A stretch of DNA of 64,000 nucleotides from Rhytidiadelphus loreus (Eukaryota; Streptophyta; Bryopsida; Hypnales; Hylocomiaceae). How positions within the stretch are numbered: the stretch's first letter is position 1; the number at the start of each line of letters is the position of its first letter. Below, piece by piece: positions 11,044-22,526 of the stretch. A program made the position numbers and the translations under genes. The notes below the pieces were generated by a model that saw nothing but the letters and a program-made list of their open reading frames with translations, searched no databases and was not told where the DNA came from. The stretch is from contig OX344761.1 of NCBI GenBank assembly GCA_947034895.1, positions 74,337,839 through 74,401,838 of the forward strand. The letters run 5' to 3'.

Positions 11044-12483
11044 CATTTGAATTTTGAGCAATTTGTCTTTCTATCTTTTGAGTTCTTTTTACATTAGGCA
11101 ATTTATTTCATTTGTAGTATATTTTGAAGAGTTAAGTTGGTTAATAATTCATGTTAGTGTAAAAAAAACTTAAAATTAGATTTGAATGATGAAAACTTGG
11201 TAGGATTAGAAGGGTGGCAAGTAGGCTTAGTGATCTTTGAGATCAAACATTAGACAAGTTGTCTTGCAACTTTTAGGATTATATAGTAAAGGTCCATTAG
11301 GTTTTGCTTTCCCAATTCATATCAAAGTGTAATTTTTGTATATGGCTTATTAATGATTGTATTAGTGTACTCCTTCAATCCAGTTCTACATTTTAAAATT
11401 CTTGTGTATAATCGTGTGAAATTTTGATGTGTGATAAATTGCTTGTGTTGATTCTTGTGTGGAGGTTGTGAGCAAGGCTATGTTAACTAGAACATTTTCG
11501 GATTTGGGTGATTTGTTGGACATCTAACGGTTGTATGTTGTATTAGACAAGCGTGGAAGTGTGGAACAAGATGAAAATTCCTTAACAAGTGTGGAAAATT
11601 CCTTACTCTTGTAGTGTAATGAATTTTTAATCTAATACTAAAATTTTTACTTAAAAGACGTTACTTAATAGACATGATGTCTAGGACACTACTTAAAACA
11701 CCCCTTTCTCTTGTAGTGTTAATAGATGAAAATTTGGTTGTACATTGTAGTGAATGCTAAGACTCATGGTGACCATCGCAAGTATAGGACTTTGTATATA
11801 TAATATGTGTATCTAGCTGATACAAATTGTTTGTGAATGGTCGAGTATCAAGTTAACAGGTCCAATTGTCTTTGTTAATAGGTAAAATTAACTTGCAATA
11901 CGCTGACATGTGAAAACTTGTTTGATTAGAAGTTTCATTCTTGTTCATTAAATCATTTTGAAAATATGTGTGCTTAGGCATGCCTAGTTGGCATTAGTAG
12001 TGTCAACTAGTCTATAAAGATATAGAATTTGGCTAGAAATGTGAAGTATGGGTACATTGCCAAAACAAGTTGAATATATACAATGTGTTGAATATTGTAG
12101 TTGTGATTATGTTGCTTATGATGATTGATTGCATATTGTAGAATGTGGTACACTTGCAAAATAAATTGGTTAAGAAGCAAACCATAAATTTGTGGGTTTA
12201 CGGTGTTGTTCAAATTAGAGGTTGAGAAGTGTGGTTAAACTAATGATAATGTAGTAAACTATCTAGTCAAAGTGTGTACTCTGTCTTGAGAGTAGATAGT
12301 GAGGCACAATGCCAAATCCATTTTGTTTTTTTTCTAATTATTTAACCCACCCACCCCACCCCACAAATTTTAAATTAAATTTTTTTATATTAAATTTCTT
12401 TCTGAACTTCCCCCCTCACCTCCCCCTCTTTGTAATTTCCAAAAGCATGAACTCTCACAAACAATATGGGATAATCATCTGTT
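11044..12483. other. Intergenic, no gene recognised
   Basis: AT-rich sequence after the PRP31 copy. Only short frames occur (for example 12007-12213 minus), none with a recognisable motif. Confidence 0.45.
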
Positions 12484-12605
12484 TACCAAGTACGTATTCC
12501 AATATGTACCCGTATCAGTACTCATACATGTAGCTGTATCCATATTCTATATCCATATTCGTATCGTATTTTGTATTTGTATCATATTCTATATCCGTAT
12601 ATGTA
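12484..12605. repeat. Degenerate GTATCC/ATAT hexamer repeat
   Basis: A run of variants of 'cgtatc', 'catatt' and 'ctatatc' with roughly 6-bp spacing. It is low-complexity tandem sequence, not coding. Confidence 0.6.
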
Positions 12606-15600
12606 TTCAAATTTTTTTAGATCAATGGTTGTGAGGGTGGGTTTGTAATTTTTTTTATACAAAAAATCAACGGTTCTCGTTTCTTTAGCAGGGAGGGGGC
12701 CAAGGGGGTTGTTAATTAATGCAAAACCTGTAATCACAGTAGATAGTAGTTGATGTAAGCTTATCTTGATTTTTATTGTCTGGAGTGTATGTTTAATTGT
12801 TTAAATCATCTTCTAATTTAACTTTGAATTTGGAAGCACAAGCTAGAGGGCATAGTCTTAAAAACGGGTCAAGTAGAACCTTGTGAGAACATGATTAAAG
12901 ACAAAAAGTTCGATACAATTCTCAAAGTAGGAATATTAGTTGTAAGCAGAATGAAGTGAATTGCACATTAAAAGTAGTTGATTAGAAGAAATAAGCAAAT
13001 AGCCATGTATGTTTTTTTACTTTCATGTTATGCACATTGAGACAATTTGACAATACAAAATTGGTTGTGAATTAATATCTTGCATTGATTGGTAATTAGG
13101 ATAGATAATTAGTGAATTGGACCATTTGCCTTAGGTAAAACAAATAAAGGAAGTAATCAAGGAATATGCAATATTATAAATATATAAATATATTATACTA
13201 CTTTGGCATCTTGATTATGTCCAAGAGCATGGATTGGACCAATTGACTAATCTTAACAATTTGCCAAAGAATGTGTCTCATCAATAGTTAGGTACTAGAT
13301 AGGACTTGGACAATATTATGGTGTCCATATATAGCATTGGTAATGGACGAAAACAATTAAATATAGGAATAATGAGTGAATTAGAAAGATAACCCATTTA
13401 AAATTGTAACCTAATTGAAAAGTGACCTTAGATACCTAAATGATAGACAAATTGACCTTTTTCCAAGAAGAATCCCTACACCAGTATCATTGGATTTTTG
13501 TTTTAGTGTAGGAAAAATCCAACTTACACACTATGATAACATTATTGCTATTTGAGTCTTTCTTCAAGTGTTACATTTACACCTCTTCAAGTTATTGAGT
13601 TGATTAATCCTCAAGCACAAGCAATTCAACATGCTAGAAAGTAGCATACAACATACCTACTTTTCAAAGACCAAATTTTTTTCAAAGATTAAAAAGCCAA
13701 AACTTTGCTCTTGATGCAAATATCATTATTTAGTAGTTATAAGAACTTACTTTTCTTCAGTACTAATGGAGATGAAAAAAATCATTCACAACATTTTATT
13801 GTAGATAGCATGCATGGCATATCTTTTTATTTATTCATGAATATTTGATGCAACATAACTACTCAACATGATTGAAGATGCTTAATTCATTTGGGCTTTT
13901 CATTTGCTTGAAATAGATTGTAAAGCAAAGTTTTTGATTGCCACAACTAGTGAATTTAATCAAGCACAAAGTTAATCTAGTATTTTAATTCATAATATTC
14001 ACAACATTATTTTCATCTTTGCACAATATAATACCATTGTATCTTTAGTCAAGGGAATGAAAATTTCTCCAATACACTAGCAGACATTTAGGACCTCCGC
14101 TAAAGTTTTTTGGAGCCTAGATCCTCTTTAGAAATTACCTCCCAAAGGCCAAAAGTCCCACCTCATATAATTGACATTAATTAGCAAAGATAATTTCACA
14201 ATGCAACTTGGCATTTTAAATTTTGCAAAATTATACATTTGGTACATTTATTAGGTGGAATCATATGCTCTCTATATGCATACAAATTTTTAAATAATTT
14301 TGTAAAATATAGTAAGTATAAAATTTATAGACACACTCAAAGAAAACAAATTAAGAATTTAACAAGAATCAATTAACAACAGAGTAATAGTTTTTGGATT
14401 GAATGCAAGAAAGAAAAAATATACATTAACTCAAACACTTATTTACACCACTTTTGGCTAAATTCTTTAGGTTAAATTTACACCACTTTTGGCCCTTTTG
14501 AATTTGACACATAAAGTTTAAAATTGAAATAAATCATTCAACTAAAAAATAGATTTATAAAAATAGAGAAGAAATTAATCTAGATAAGCTTTCATATAAA
14601 ACTTGGACCTTGTATGAGAAACTTATGGCTATTCAAAGTTGGACACCACCATTGGCAAGCCCTTAAGCAGGAATTTTATTAATAATGATTTTTTGTATTG
14701 TTGCACTCTCAAAAAAGGAAGTGTGTATTCTTAAAAGTAAAAAAAAATCATATGATTTTTAAATAAAGATTTAATATTTTTAACCATTATTAGATTTGAC
14801 AAAAGTCTCCATAATTAAAAAAGGAATTCAACAATGACGCAAATTGCAACATGTGGATTCTCTACAATGGTTAAGATCCTATGCCATTGATTCCATCAAA
14901 ATCCTCCAAATGCTTTTCAAACAATTATCTTCTAAATTTTATTCTATTCTATATATTTTTTGATATATTTATTTTAACATGAATTTTTTTTATTAGGGTT
15001 TGTTTGTGATAGATGTATGACAATGGGTTAAGTAATTTCAAAGATGTTGTAGCTTAGAAAATCTAGCATTGATGAATTTTGAGAGATTTCTGAAAAAGAC
15101 TCAAAATATAGCCTCTATACTAAAGCTAAAAGAAAGTCATGTAATCATGTTTTAAGTCTAAGTTCAAAGTTCAAAGTTTTGTTATAAATTGAGAAAATAG
15201 AATCATTGTGTAAAATTTGAGCTTATTGTAGTATGCAAAAGATATTTCATATATTACTTAGTTTTGAAAAAAAGATACAAATTTGCGATTTTTTTTTTTT
15301 TTTTAGAAATTTTGAAGCTATTTTTCAAAATAAGAATAGTATTATTTTTATCCTACTAGTAACTCTTTGAAAATTTAGTAGAAAAAAAGAAGGAATACCC
15401 TTTAGAAACACATGCAAATATAATCATGAGTTTAGGAGATTTATTGATAGAAATATTTGTTTTTGAAGTTGCAAATTCAAAAATAAACACAATTCAACTT
15501 CATTTTACAAAATTACAAAAATCACTTAATAAAATTTATAAATATGTTCCTTCACATATATTAATTTTTTGTATAATTCTACAAAATTCTTTATATTTAA

Positions 15601-16437
15601 AAAAAATTGAGTGATTTTTTGGAAGAAAATAAAAAATCAAGTGAATTTTAGAATAATTTTAGAATTAAAATTTAAAAAATTGATGTTTCTATTGATATTT
15701 CTATCAATTTATCTAAAAATATTAGTATGATAAATCTAAAAATATTTCATTTTAATCAACTTGTAAGAGAGCATTTTCTAAAAATTAATTGATGAACACC
15801 CATTGTCATTGTCCAAAAATGGGCACACAACAAAGTCCTCTTTGTAGTAAGGTACAAAAGAAAAAATTTACTATTTTTAGAAGAATTTTGGCACTTGCCT
15901 CCAAAATTTCAACTCAAGATCCCAATTTTTTAGGTACTTAAAAGTTGAAACTTCAATACACTATGAAAACCTAAAATGTGACAAATTAATATAGTTGAAT
16001 TTTAAAGAATGAACAATTTTTTAAAAATGCCAGAAATTTTGTGTCCCTTTAAAATGTAATGTGCACTTACAATATATAGTTAAAGTTAAGTGGTGTAAAA
16101 TTGCAAAAGTTATGCTTGCAATTGTATTAGATGTGCAACATGTGACAACCAAATAGTACAAGAGACCTTCCTCTCTCAAAAGGTTTATAAACCACAATTC
16201 TACATAGAATATTTGTGGTTTGAAATCATTCATTAGCTACTTTTTGGCTTTGGCAACATTCTAAGGTTAAATTCCAATTTGCACATAGTTTGAGAAATGA
16301 TCATCTAGATTACTATTGGGGTTTTCATTGTCATGTCATATCTGGGCAAATGTTCAACAAACGAAATGTTAGGATTCAATCCTAGGGTCCATCAAGATCA
16401 AAAAATAAATTGGGACAACCCATCCAATCAATGAATC
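12606..16437. other. Long AT-rich intergenic stretch
   Basis: Nearly 4 kb without a credible coding frame. The frames at 15426-15614 and 16021-16233 are short and resemble nothing known. No TIR element with clear ends was identified. Confidence 0.45.
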
Positions 16438-16615
16438 TTGTCTATAACTTTTGATTGGAGGCTCAAAATCTCAAAAATATTTTTGAAGGTGAAATTTAAC
16501 TCAATTCTACAACTTTTTTTATCTCAAAGTTTTTGAAAAAGGTTATTCTACTAGGTCAAAATGGGCACTAAAGCTTGCTAAGTTTACCAAATACCAAATT
16601 GCAAATACATAAGTA
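16438..16615. repeat. Solo arm of the foldback family
   Basis: 'tgtctataacttttgattgg' followed by 'aggctcaaaatctc' and ending near 'aaataccaaattgcaaat' matches the right half of the foldbacks at 1930-2325 and 2657-3045. The left half is absent, so it is a truncated copy. Confidence 0.6.
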
Positions 16616-17429
16616 AAAAAAAACTAATGAAATAAGATATGTAGTTGGAATGGTGGTGTGATGGTTGGAGACTTGGAGCCTTAGGTTCTCAAGCACGAGG
16701 TCTCAAGCTTGTAAGGCTACTAAGGTTTAGGCAATGGGAAAAATTGTTTTTTTCTAATAAACAAAGATTTTGGGCAACAAATTTTTTATAATGCCTTGGA
16801 CCATCAATTTTGTTATGAGGTACATGCACTTGTAATTGTCACTAATTATTATTCCCTCTGTTTCTGGAGAAAAAAATTATTATTATTATAATTTTGTAAA
16901 ATACAAAGGAAACACTGGTCTTTTTCAAAAACAAAGGTATTATTACTTTTATTAAATCTTATTGACAATTGAAATGGATTCAATGCTCTTTAGAATACAT
17001 TATTTGGACATTGTACAAATAAGAACTAAAGTTTCAAACTATTGTCTCTAGGTGTACTAGATTCCAACACTAGGCTCTCATAGACTAGATGTTCTTCATG
17101 TTTTGAATGTGTAGATTTTGTATAATCAAAATCTAGATTTTTGTGATGCTTGTTGGTCCAAATATTAATATCTTATTTTTGGACTCTTGATTATGGATGT
17201 ACATCCCTTCTTGGCATGATTAAGAGCATCTAACACGGGGACATGCAATTGCATAAAGGTTTTAAAACTAGGATCTGTAGAGCTCTATGTTTTAGGACAC
17301 TCCCCTTGAACATTGTCAAAGTATGGAATTTTCTACAGTTCAGTGACATGGAATTTTCTTTCAGATTTATTGACAATGGTCATTTCTTTTCATTCCCTAT
17401 ACCAAAATCCTTACCTTATCACATCTGGT
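16616..17429. other. Intergenic, no gene recognised
   Basis: An element end like 'ttattccctctgtttctgg' at about 16852 suggests a Stowaway/Tourist-like remnant, but no second end was found. Nothing else is identifiable. Confidence 0.35.
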
Positions 17430-17705
17430 AGTTTTTAATCATCTCATTTTGATTAATGAGACGAAAGGTTTGAGGAATTTTAGTTTGTTGGCAATTATGG
17501 AATCTCTACTCTAAAATCAACTTCAAAGTCCTTTATGGGACTTAGTTTTCAGTATTTTGGGGGGGAAAAAATCATAGGATGTAGATTTCTTATTACAACA
17601 TTACAACCACTAAGATTGTCATTTTTCAATTCCATAACTAAATTCTTAACAATTTAGTATTTTAAATCATTCTCCACTTCTTTTTACTTAAATTTTTTTT
17701 CAAGC
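17430..17705 (+). repeat. Diverged fragment of the 53-kb/60-kb repeat
   Basis: 'ctctactctaaaatcaactt' and 'aggatgtagatttcttatta' align in order with the repeat at 53155-54034 (about 53450-53700) and, reversed, with 59744-60677. It is clearly more diverged than those two are from each other. Confidence 0.65.
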
Positions 17706-17879
17706 ATGAATATAAAATATTATCTGTTAAAGTTTTTTATACGTATTTCTTCAATATATTATGGAGGGTTGCAAGTTGTAGGATCTTCAAACAATTCGGT
17801 AAAAATTTTGAAAAATGAAATCTAAGGTTAGATTCTCTTGCTCTATTCTGTACTGTTGTACTTCGGTGTGCAGAGAATC

Positions 17880-18183
17880 ATGATTTGAATTTTGCCATGT
17901 ACTGCGAGTTCATGCACAAGCAAATTTTCGTCGTGCTCTTTCTAATGCAAGGGCTGCGGTGCTGCCAGGAAGAGTTGGTTATGGTTCTCGAAACCCTAAA
18001 CCACTTCGACAACTCTGGATGGTAGAGATCGCTCAGTTTGTGGCGGAGGTACATGTGTTTAGCTTTGGATCAAGACTGTTTCATGAATTGAATGCCAATA
18101 TCCGAAATAGAGTGGTGAGACAGAATTTAACACAACCAACACGTCTGCTTCTATTACGAATGGAGCAGATCAATGCTCGATAA
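17880..18183 (+). pseudogene. bL20-like organellar ribosomal protein relic (copy A)
   Basis: The readable frame gives 'NARAAVLPGRVGYGSRNPKP', then 'LRQLWMVEI', then 'FSFGSRLFHEL'. From memory of the family this resembles bacterial/organellar bL20 in order and spacing: the helix before 'Y..R', the conserved R.LW, and the later G.(F)IH.L segment. Many of the basic RNA-binding residues of bL20 are replaced, so function as a ribosomal protein is doubtful. The 5' exon present in B and C is missing here. It is convergent with the minus-strand gene that ends at 18317. The similarity is inference and would need a profile search. Confidence 0.4.
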
Positions 18184-18316
18184 ATACATACTTAATTTAT
18201 ATTGTATGAAATACGAGAGTGTCATATTCAAGCAGATGAATCTACATGGAAAACATAGACCAATGCTAACATTCAACTTCTTGCAAGCACGTTTGGTCTG
18301 TCACCTCCGCCTAGCT

Positions 18317-20794
18317 TCATGGGAGTTTGGGCCAGAACTGTCCCTCTGACCCAATCTCACAAATTCGAAGTGGTTTGAGTCGAGAACGGTTCAAACCACG
18401 ATTCACATCAAGAACAACAACCGCGGGAGGAGCAACAATCGCAACTGCATTTGGTTGAGCGAGAGCTATACCAGGAGGAGCAACAATGAGTGCTGCATTT
18501 GGTCGAGCAAGAGCTACAGCACGAGGAGCGATAATGAGTGCCTCATTTGGTTGCGCTGGAGCAGGAGGAGCACCATTTCGTTGAGCATGAGGGGCAGCAG
18601 CCGGTGGGACAGGAGCTACACGACGAGCGGGAACGTTGGAGGCAACAACAACTGGAGCAGGAGGAGCAACATTTGGAGCAATGTTTGGTTCGGCAAGAAC
18701 CTCACTCGGCAGAGCAACAATGAGAGCAACATTGGATTGGACAGGAGCTACACCATGAAGAACAACAATGGGTCCAACAAAGGGTTCTGCACGACCGACG
18801 TCTTTGAGAACAACAAGAAAACCACCATTTGGTTCTAAAGATGCTTCGCCTGTAAGAGCAACAATGGAATCAACATTTGGTTCTACAGCAGTTTCACCAG
18901 CAGGAGCAGCACTTGCAGCAACCCCTTCGAGATTCGATTGAGCAGGATCGGGACCATAAGTCTGAGAATCCGTCTCTGTATGCACCAAGAAATGAGACAA
19001 TACAATGTCTCAGAATCATGAGGCCCAAAGCTTGCAATAGCAACTCCATCCACTGGATAACGGTAACACAGAATTGAAGCTCTAATTATTTTCAACAATA
19101 TCGTCAAGAGAGGTGTGAGCACATATCAATTTCAAAGAAGTTCCAGAGCATCATGTTCACCTTGAAGAGCCTGAATGAGCCTGTTTTTCGAAGAAGACGA
19201 CGATCCTAAAGCGATGATGCGCTTCTCATTGTTTGATGGAGAAATGTCATGTCCATCTGTCAACACATTGTGATTGTATCATACTGATCCGATTGTTTTC
19301 AGATGTGTTTTCAAGCCAGGGTTGGTTACCATAAGAAGAAAGACTATATTGTAATATCAGAGTCTACCTCGGAAGGATTGAATGGGCCAGCTTGTTGAAG
19401 AGTACTTCTTTCGGTCAATGCTGTCATGCCCACATTTGGAGTCCTGTAAAGTTTGCTTACCCTGAATGACAGACAGGTTTAGTTAATTACATGATGAGAA
19501 CTGGCATCCAGACAATATCTAATACCAACCCGGTATTTAAAGTCATATGATGAGGACTAATGTTTGATAATTGTTACTCAGATGGGGATCTGAGTAAAAT
19601 CAAAGCAGAGTTTCAGCAAGGTGACTGGAGAGTGAAGAAGTGAAGATTGCTGAACGCCATAGTGCAAATACCTTTGAAAGGGTGAGGTCTTGTGTGATAT
19701 TTTGAGTGGACAGTATCTCGAGATTTTGATTTTTCTCTGGGTCAGATATTGATTCCAGGGCAGCGGTCAGTTTGATTTCTGGGATTCAAAACATGATGAC
19801 GAGTACAAAGAGTGTTACGTATGATTCATTGACGGCACAAGAAAATCCAGAGTATCTTACTCCTTTCCAAATAACAACCCCGGGTATACTGACCACGCGA
19901 ATAAGCTTAGAAAATAATCTGATCAAAAGCGAAGTTCTACCCCAGTAAACCCAAGTGAATTTGACTGACAGCTATTTGACTGAATACGCTTCCTACTTTA
20001 TGAAAAGAACATCAGAGAACACACTTCATTCCAAGACAAATTCAAAGCCATTCATTCTTTGATTCACGAGACCCAAAGCTTGCAGTATATGACAAATACT
20101 CAAAGAAGGCAACGTGTACTCTAGAGCGCTAAAAATTATCGGAAGAAGTTGAAACAAATGCCAATTACAACCGGCAAATTCGAAGTGAACCTATAAAACT
20201 CAAGTAGTTTGTCTACTCAGGGAGTCTCAATGTTGCTCCAGAGAATCAGGGAACATATATCACACAGAACAAGAGATTAGCAGCCCAAAGTTGTATAAAA
20301 TATGAAATTGCTTTAGAATTCACCAAGGCAAGACAGTGCCCTGCAAACTCCAAGAATGACGAGGTCAAAATCTTGCAATAAATGACATTTGTTGAAGCCA
20401 ACATATATGCTTATTATGCCCAATTTCCAAGAATTTCAAGAGGGAATCAAATATTAAGCACTACCGCATCCTTAGGATAGCTAATTTACCTTGAGTGTCC
20501 TTGCCAAGACTCTTCGTTCTAGTGTGCTCCTCTCTTCCACGTCCATCTGCCACATGATTCTAAGTACGGAATCAAAATAATAACAACCAAAATCTTTACC
20601 AAACAATAAACCAAGGACGGGGGAAGACACCACGACAGAACTTTACGACTTCATAGAATTCACGACAAGAAATTGAAGCATTGCGAAACTACGAGCAGAG
20701 AGTTGTTTCTCAACGACAATGCTAGCCTATAAGAAAAGCCACTTGATTTCTAGTTTTGAGAAATCTTACCGCTGGTGCCGATTCCACTGGCCAT
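18317..20794 (-). CDS. Six-exon unrecognised gene, copy A (345 aa predicted)
   Basis: Coding exons on the minus strand: 20794-20770, 20546-20490, 19778-19672, 19461-19368, 19256-19161, 18975-18317. All introns are GT-AG (222-ish, 711, 210, 111 and 185 bp) and phases run 1,1,0,1,1, giving 1038 nt ending in TGA. The start is ATG in 'cgcaATGGcc', a good plant context, inside an exon whose 5' part (20845-20795) is untranslated. The product begins MASG, has about 125 polar Ser/Lys-rich residues with 'GSSSSSKNRLIQALQ', then a Pro/Ala/Val-rich half built on repeats like 'VAPPGIALAQPNA'; it ends 'FWPKLP'. No signal peptide, membrane span or known domain is evident. Same exon structure in copies B and C argues that it is a real gene. 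Function unknown. Confidence 0.7.
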
Positions 20795-21905
20795 TGCGTC
20801 GTGATGCCGAGCAGCTTCAAAACAGCCCTTCCCAAAACTGAACCTCTGTTCAAACATGTAGATTTCAGCATGAAAACAAAAGGCGACAACTTGAGGAAAT
20901 AAAACACTGAATCCATTAGGTACACCCGAGATTAAGAAAACAAACGAGTGCAAAGTCTGTCCAAAAAAACACAACATCAAATTCGATGGATTTTCCGGAT
21001 TCCCCTAAGGGTTCCCTACACTATCATGTTATCTCCGGCTTCTTGTGTGCTTGAAAGACAACAGTGGACACACATCCATGGATTGCACTACAGTTGCAAC
21101 ACCAACAGTTCAAGGAGGGATTATATTGCCGATTACACACTCGAAGGAACATGAAACACGGTCATTTGTTTCTGGAGTTTCAACCACGGAATGCAAACAT
21201 GAAACATGCTCCAATCGTAGACCAAGTCACAGTTGGCATCTTTAAAACACTCAACATTTCTGCAGCACTGGCCCTCCGCGAGATCTTTTTTCGTACAAAC
21301 CAACAAGAGCATGCACGGTACAAAGAAACCGTGTACAACCTACGAATCAGTTTGGCACACTGAGCCCTTCCCTGACTACGGAATTAGGAATGCAATGCAA
21401 TTCTACGATGAGATCTCCACCCAGCATATCTGCATACTCAAGGAGATTGAATACTCCTCTCCATCAACTACTCTTGGTTTCTCACCATCTCTCCTTCATG
21501 AAATCCCTGCAAAGCTCCCAGTGCTGACTGAAGGCCCTACTCAATCAACTGGCACGTCACAACATTGGGAAATTAAGAAACGCACATTGCCACCAGGGAA
21601 AAAATCGAACCTTCACGGATTGGACTCAGTTACTACAATCTCGACGAAGTTTGATCATGAAATGCCAGAACTTGTGAACAATTGGGAAGAATGGGACCCT
21701 GTGCTTGATCGGAGGACAGGCGATGACTTTCGATTGCTCAACTTGTAACGAGTGCAGCAAAGAGGGACGACAGCAATTCAAATGGCTAGAAAACCAACAA
21801 TTCTGGAGTCAATTGCAACTGTTGGACTCGGGATTGTAGCGGAAGAAGGGAAATCTCACTGCGATTTGTAACTAGAGAACGAGTGACTGACAGGTTGAGG
21901 AGATA
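20795..21905 (-). other. 5' leader region of the copy A minus-strand gene
   Basis: It lies between the inferred transcription start (about 25-30 nt downstream of the TATA boxes) and the start codon. The exon at 20845-20770 has a good acceptor ('catgtttgaacag'), so at least one intron lies in the leader. The plus-strand open frame at 21233-21748 (171 codons) falls inside this leader and is disrupted in copies B and C; I treat it as antisense shadow. The first leader donor site is not resolved ('GGTGAGAAAC' near 21485 is one candidate). Confidence 0.5.
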
Positions 21906-21934
21906 CACTGCCGGAGTTTGGCAGAGGCTGGGAC

Positions 21935-21965
21935 TTTATAGAAGCGGAGAGGCCGGGACTTTATA
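21935..21965 (-). promoter_or_regulatory. Tandem TATA boxes for copy A gene
   Basis: Read on the minus strand, 'cttcTATAAAgtcc' occurs twice, at 21960-21965 and 21935-21940, as part of a 25-bp tandem duplication ('ggactttatagaagcggaga' on plus). Copies B and C have the corresponding position once. Confidence 0.6.
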
Positions 21966-22060
21966 GAAGCGGAGAGCTAGGCTTGCATTGAATTGCCTTT
22001 GTCAGTCTCAAATGTCTGTATGACCGGTGCCTCGATGGGCACTTCATCCCCTTAACCTAA

Positions 22061-22390
22061 CTAACCCGTCTTCGCGTTCCCACCGTTGTTCCCACCAGAA
22101 TACTCTTCATCTAGTTTCACTGGAACACGATTTAAGCTCTTGCAATTCCTTTTCCTGGGAAAGTCGGTCCTCCCAATACCGGTCAAGCCTGCAATTCGGG
22201 ACATGTCAAGCCTGCGATTCGGGTCGTCGAAAGACACTGACCCGGCTTCGGTATTCCCATCCTTTTGCACACCAGAATATTCTTCGACTGGTTTCACTGG
22301 AATTCGATATGAAGCTCCGTTTGGGTCACGATTCATCTTGTCTGGCAAGGCATCAAGTCTCCGCGTTTGAAAATAGAGAACCACTTGCAC
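22061..22390 (-). CDS. Possible 109-codon frame with an internal repeat
   Basis: Minus-strand frame, product not recognised. It contains two copies of a module about 175 bp apart: 'PVKPVEEYSG' and 'PVKLDEEYSG', each preceded by R(I/V) and followed within 10 residues by 'GN'. Conservation at the protein level between the repeats is mildly suggestive of coding. It may instead be an upstream exon or a repeat relic next to the promoter of copy A. No splice sites were resolved. Confidence 0.25.
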   Translation of the reverse strand: MQVVLYFQTRRLDALPDKMNRDPNGASYRIPVKPVEEYSGVQKDGNTEAGSVSFDDPNRRLDMSRIAGLTGIGRTDFPRKRNCKSLNRVPVKLDEEYSGGNNGGNAKTG

Positions 22391-22451
22391 CGTCCAGAAG
22401 CTTGATTAATTTAAGTGTTTCGAATAGCCTGAAAGAACTATTAAACTGGTT

Positions 22452-22526
22452 GATATCCGTAGCCTAGACACAACCATTTGGTTTGATGGGGGAAACAAAA
22501 ACCCTCACAATTGGTGGAGGTGTCAC
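22452..22526 (+). repeat. 75-bp direct repeat, left copy
   Basis: 'gatatccgtagcctagacac' through 'ggtggaggtgtcac' recurs at 24337-24411 with only a few changes. The 1.8 kb between them has no gene. The pair could be terminal repeats of a small non-autonomous retroelement or a local duplication. Confidence 0.75.

Larger units (their letters stand above)
17822..22085. repeat. Duplicated segment, copy A
   Basis: About 4.3 kb shared with 37156-41580 (copy B) and 46308-51350 (copy C), in the same orientation. The match starts at 'ggttagattctcttgctc', inside what is the intron or early part of the plus-strand frame in B and C, so copy A lacks the first exon of that frame. It ends downstream of the minus-strand promoter near the 'cccgtcttcgcgttcc' motif also seen at the end of copy C. 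Confidence 0.85.

Noticed and set aside
18455..18838. 127-codon plus-strand frame (and its copies at 38069 and 47263)
   Set aside because: Antisense shadow of the repeat-rich last exon; Trp/Ser/Asn-rich composition comes from reading the Pro/Ala repeats backwards.
19368..19461. Alternative frame of exon 4 that also looks protein-like ('LYRTPNVGMTALTE')
   Set aside because: That phase leads to a stop in the next exon; only the other phase joins correctly at both borders in all three copies.
21233..21748. 171-codon plus-strand open frame, the second longest in the window
   Set aside because: It lies antisense in the 5' leader of the minus-strand gene, and its phase is disrupted in copies B and C by small indels that are not multiples of three.
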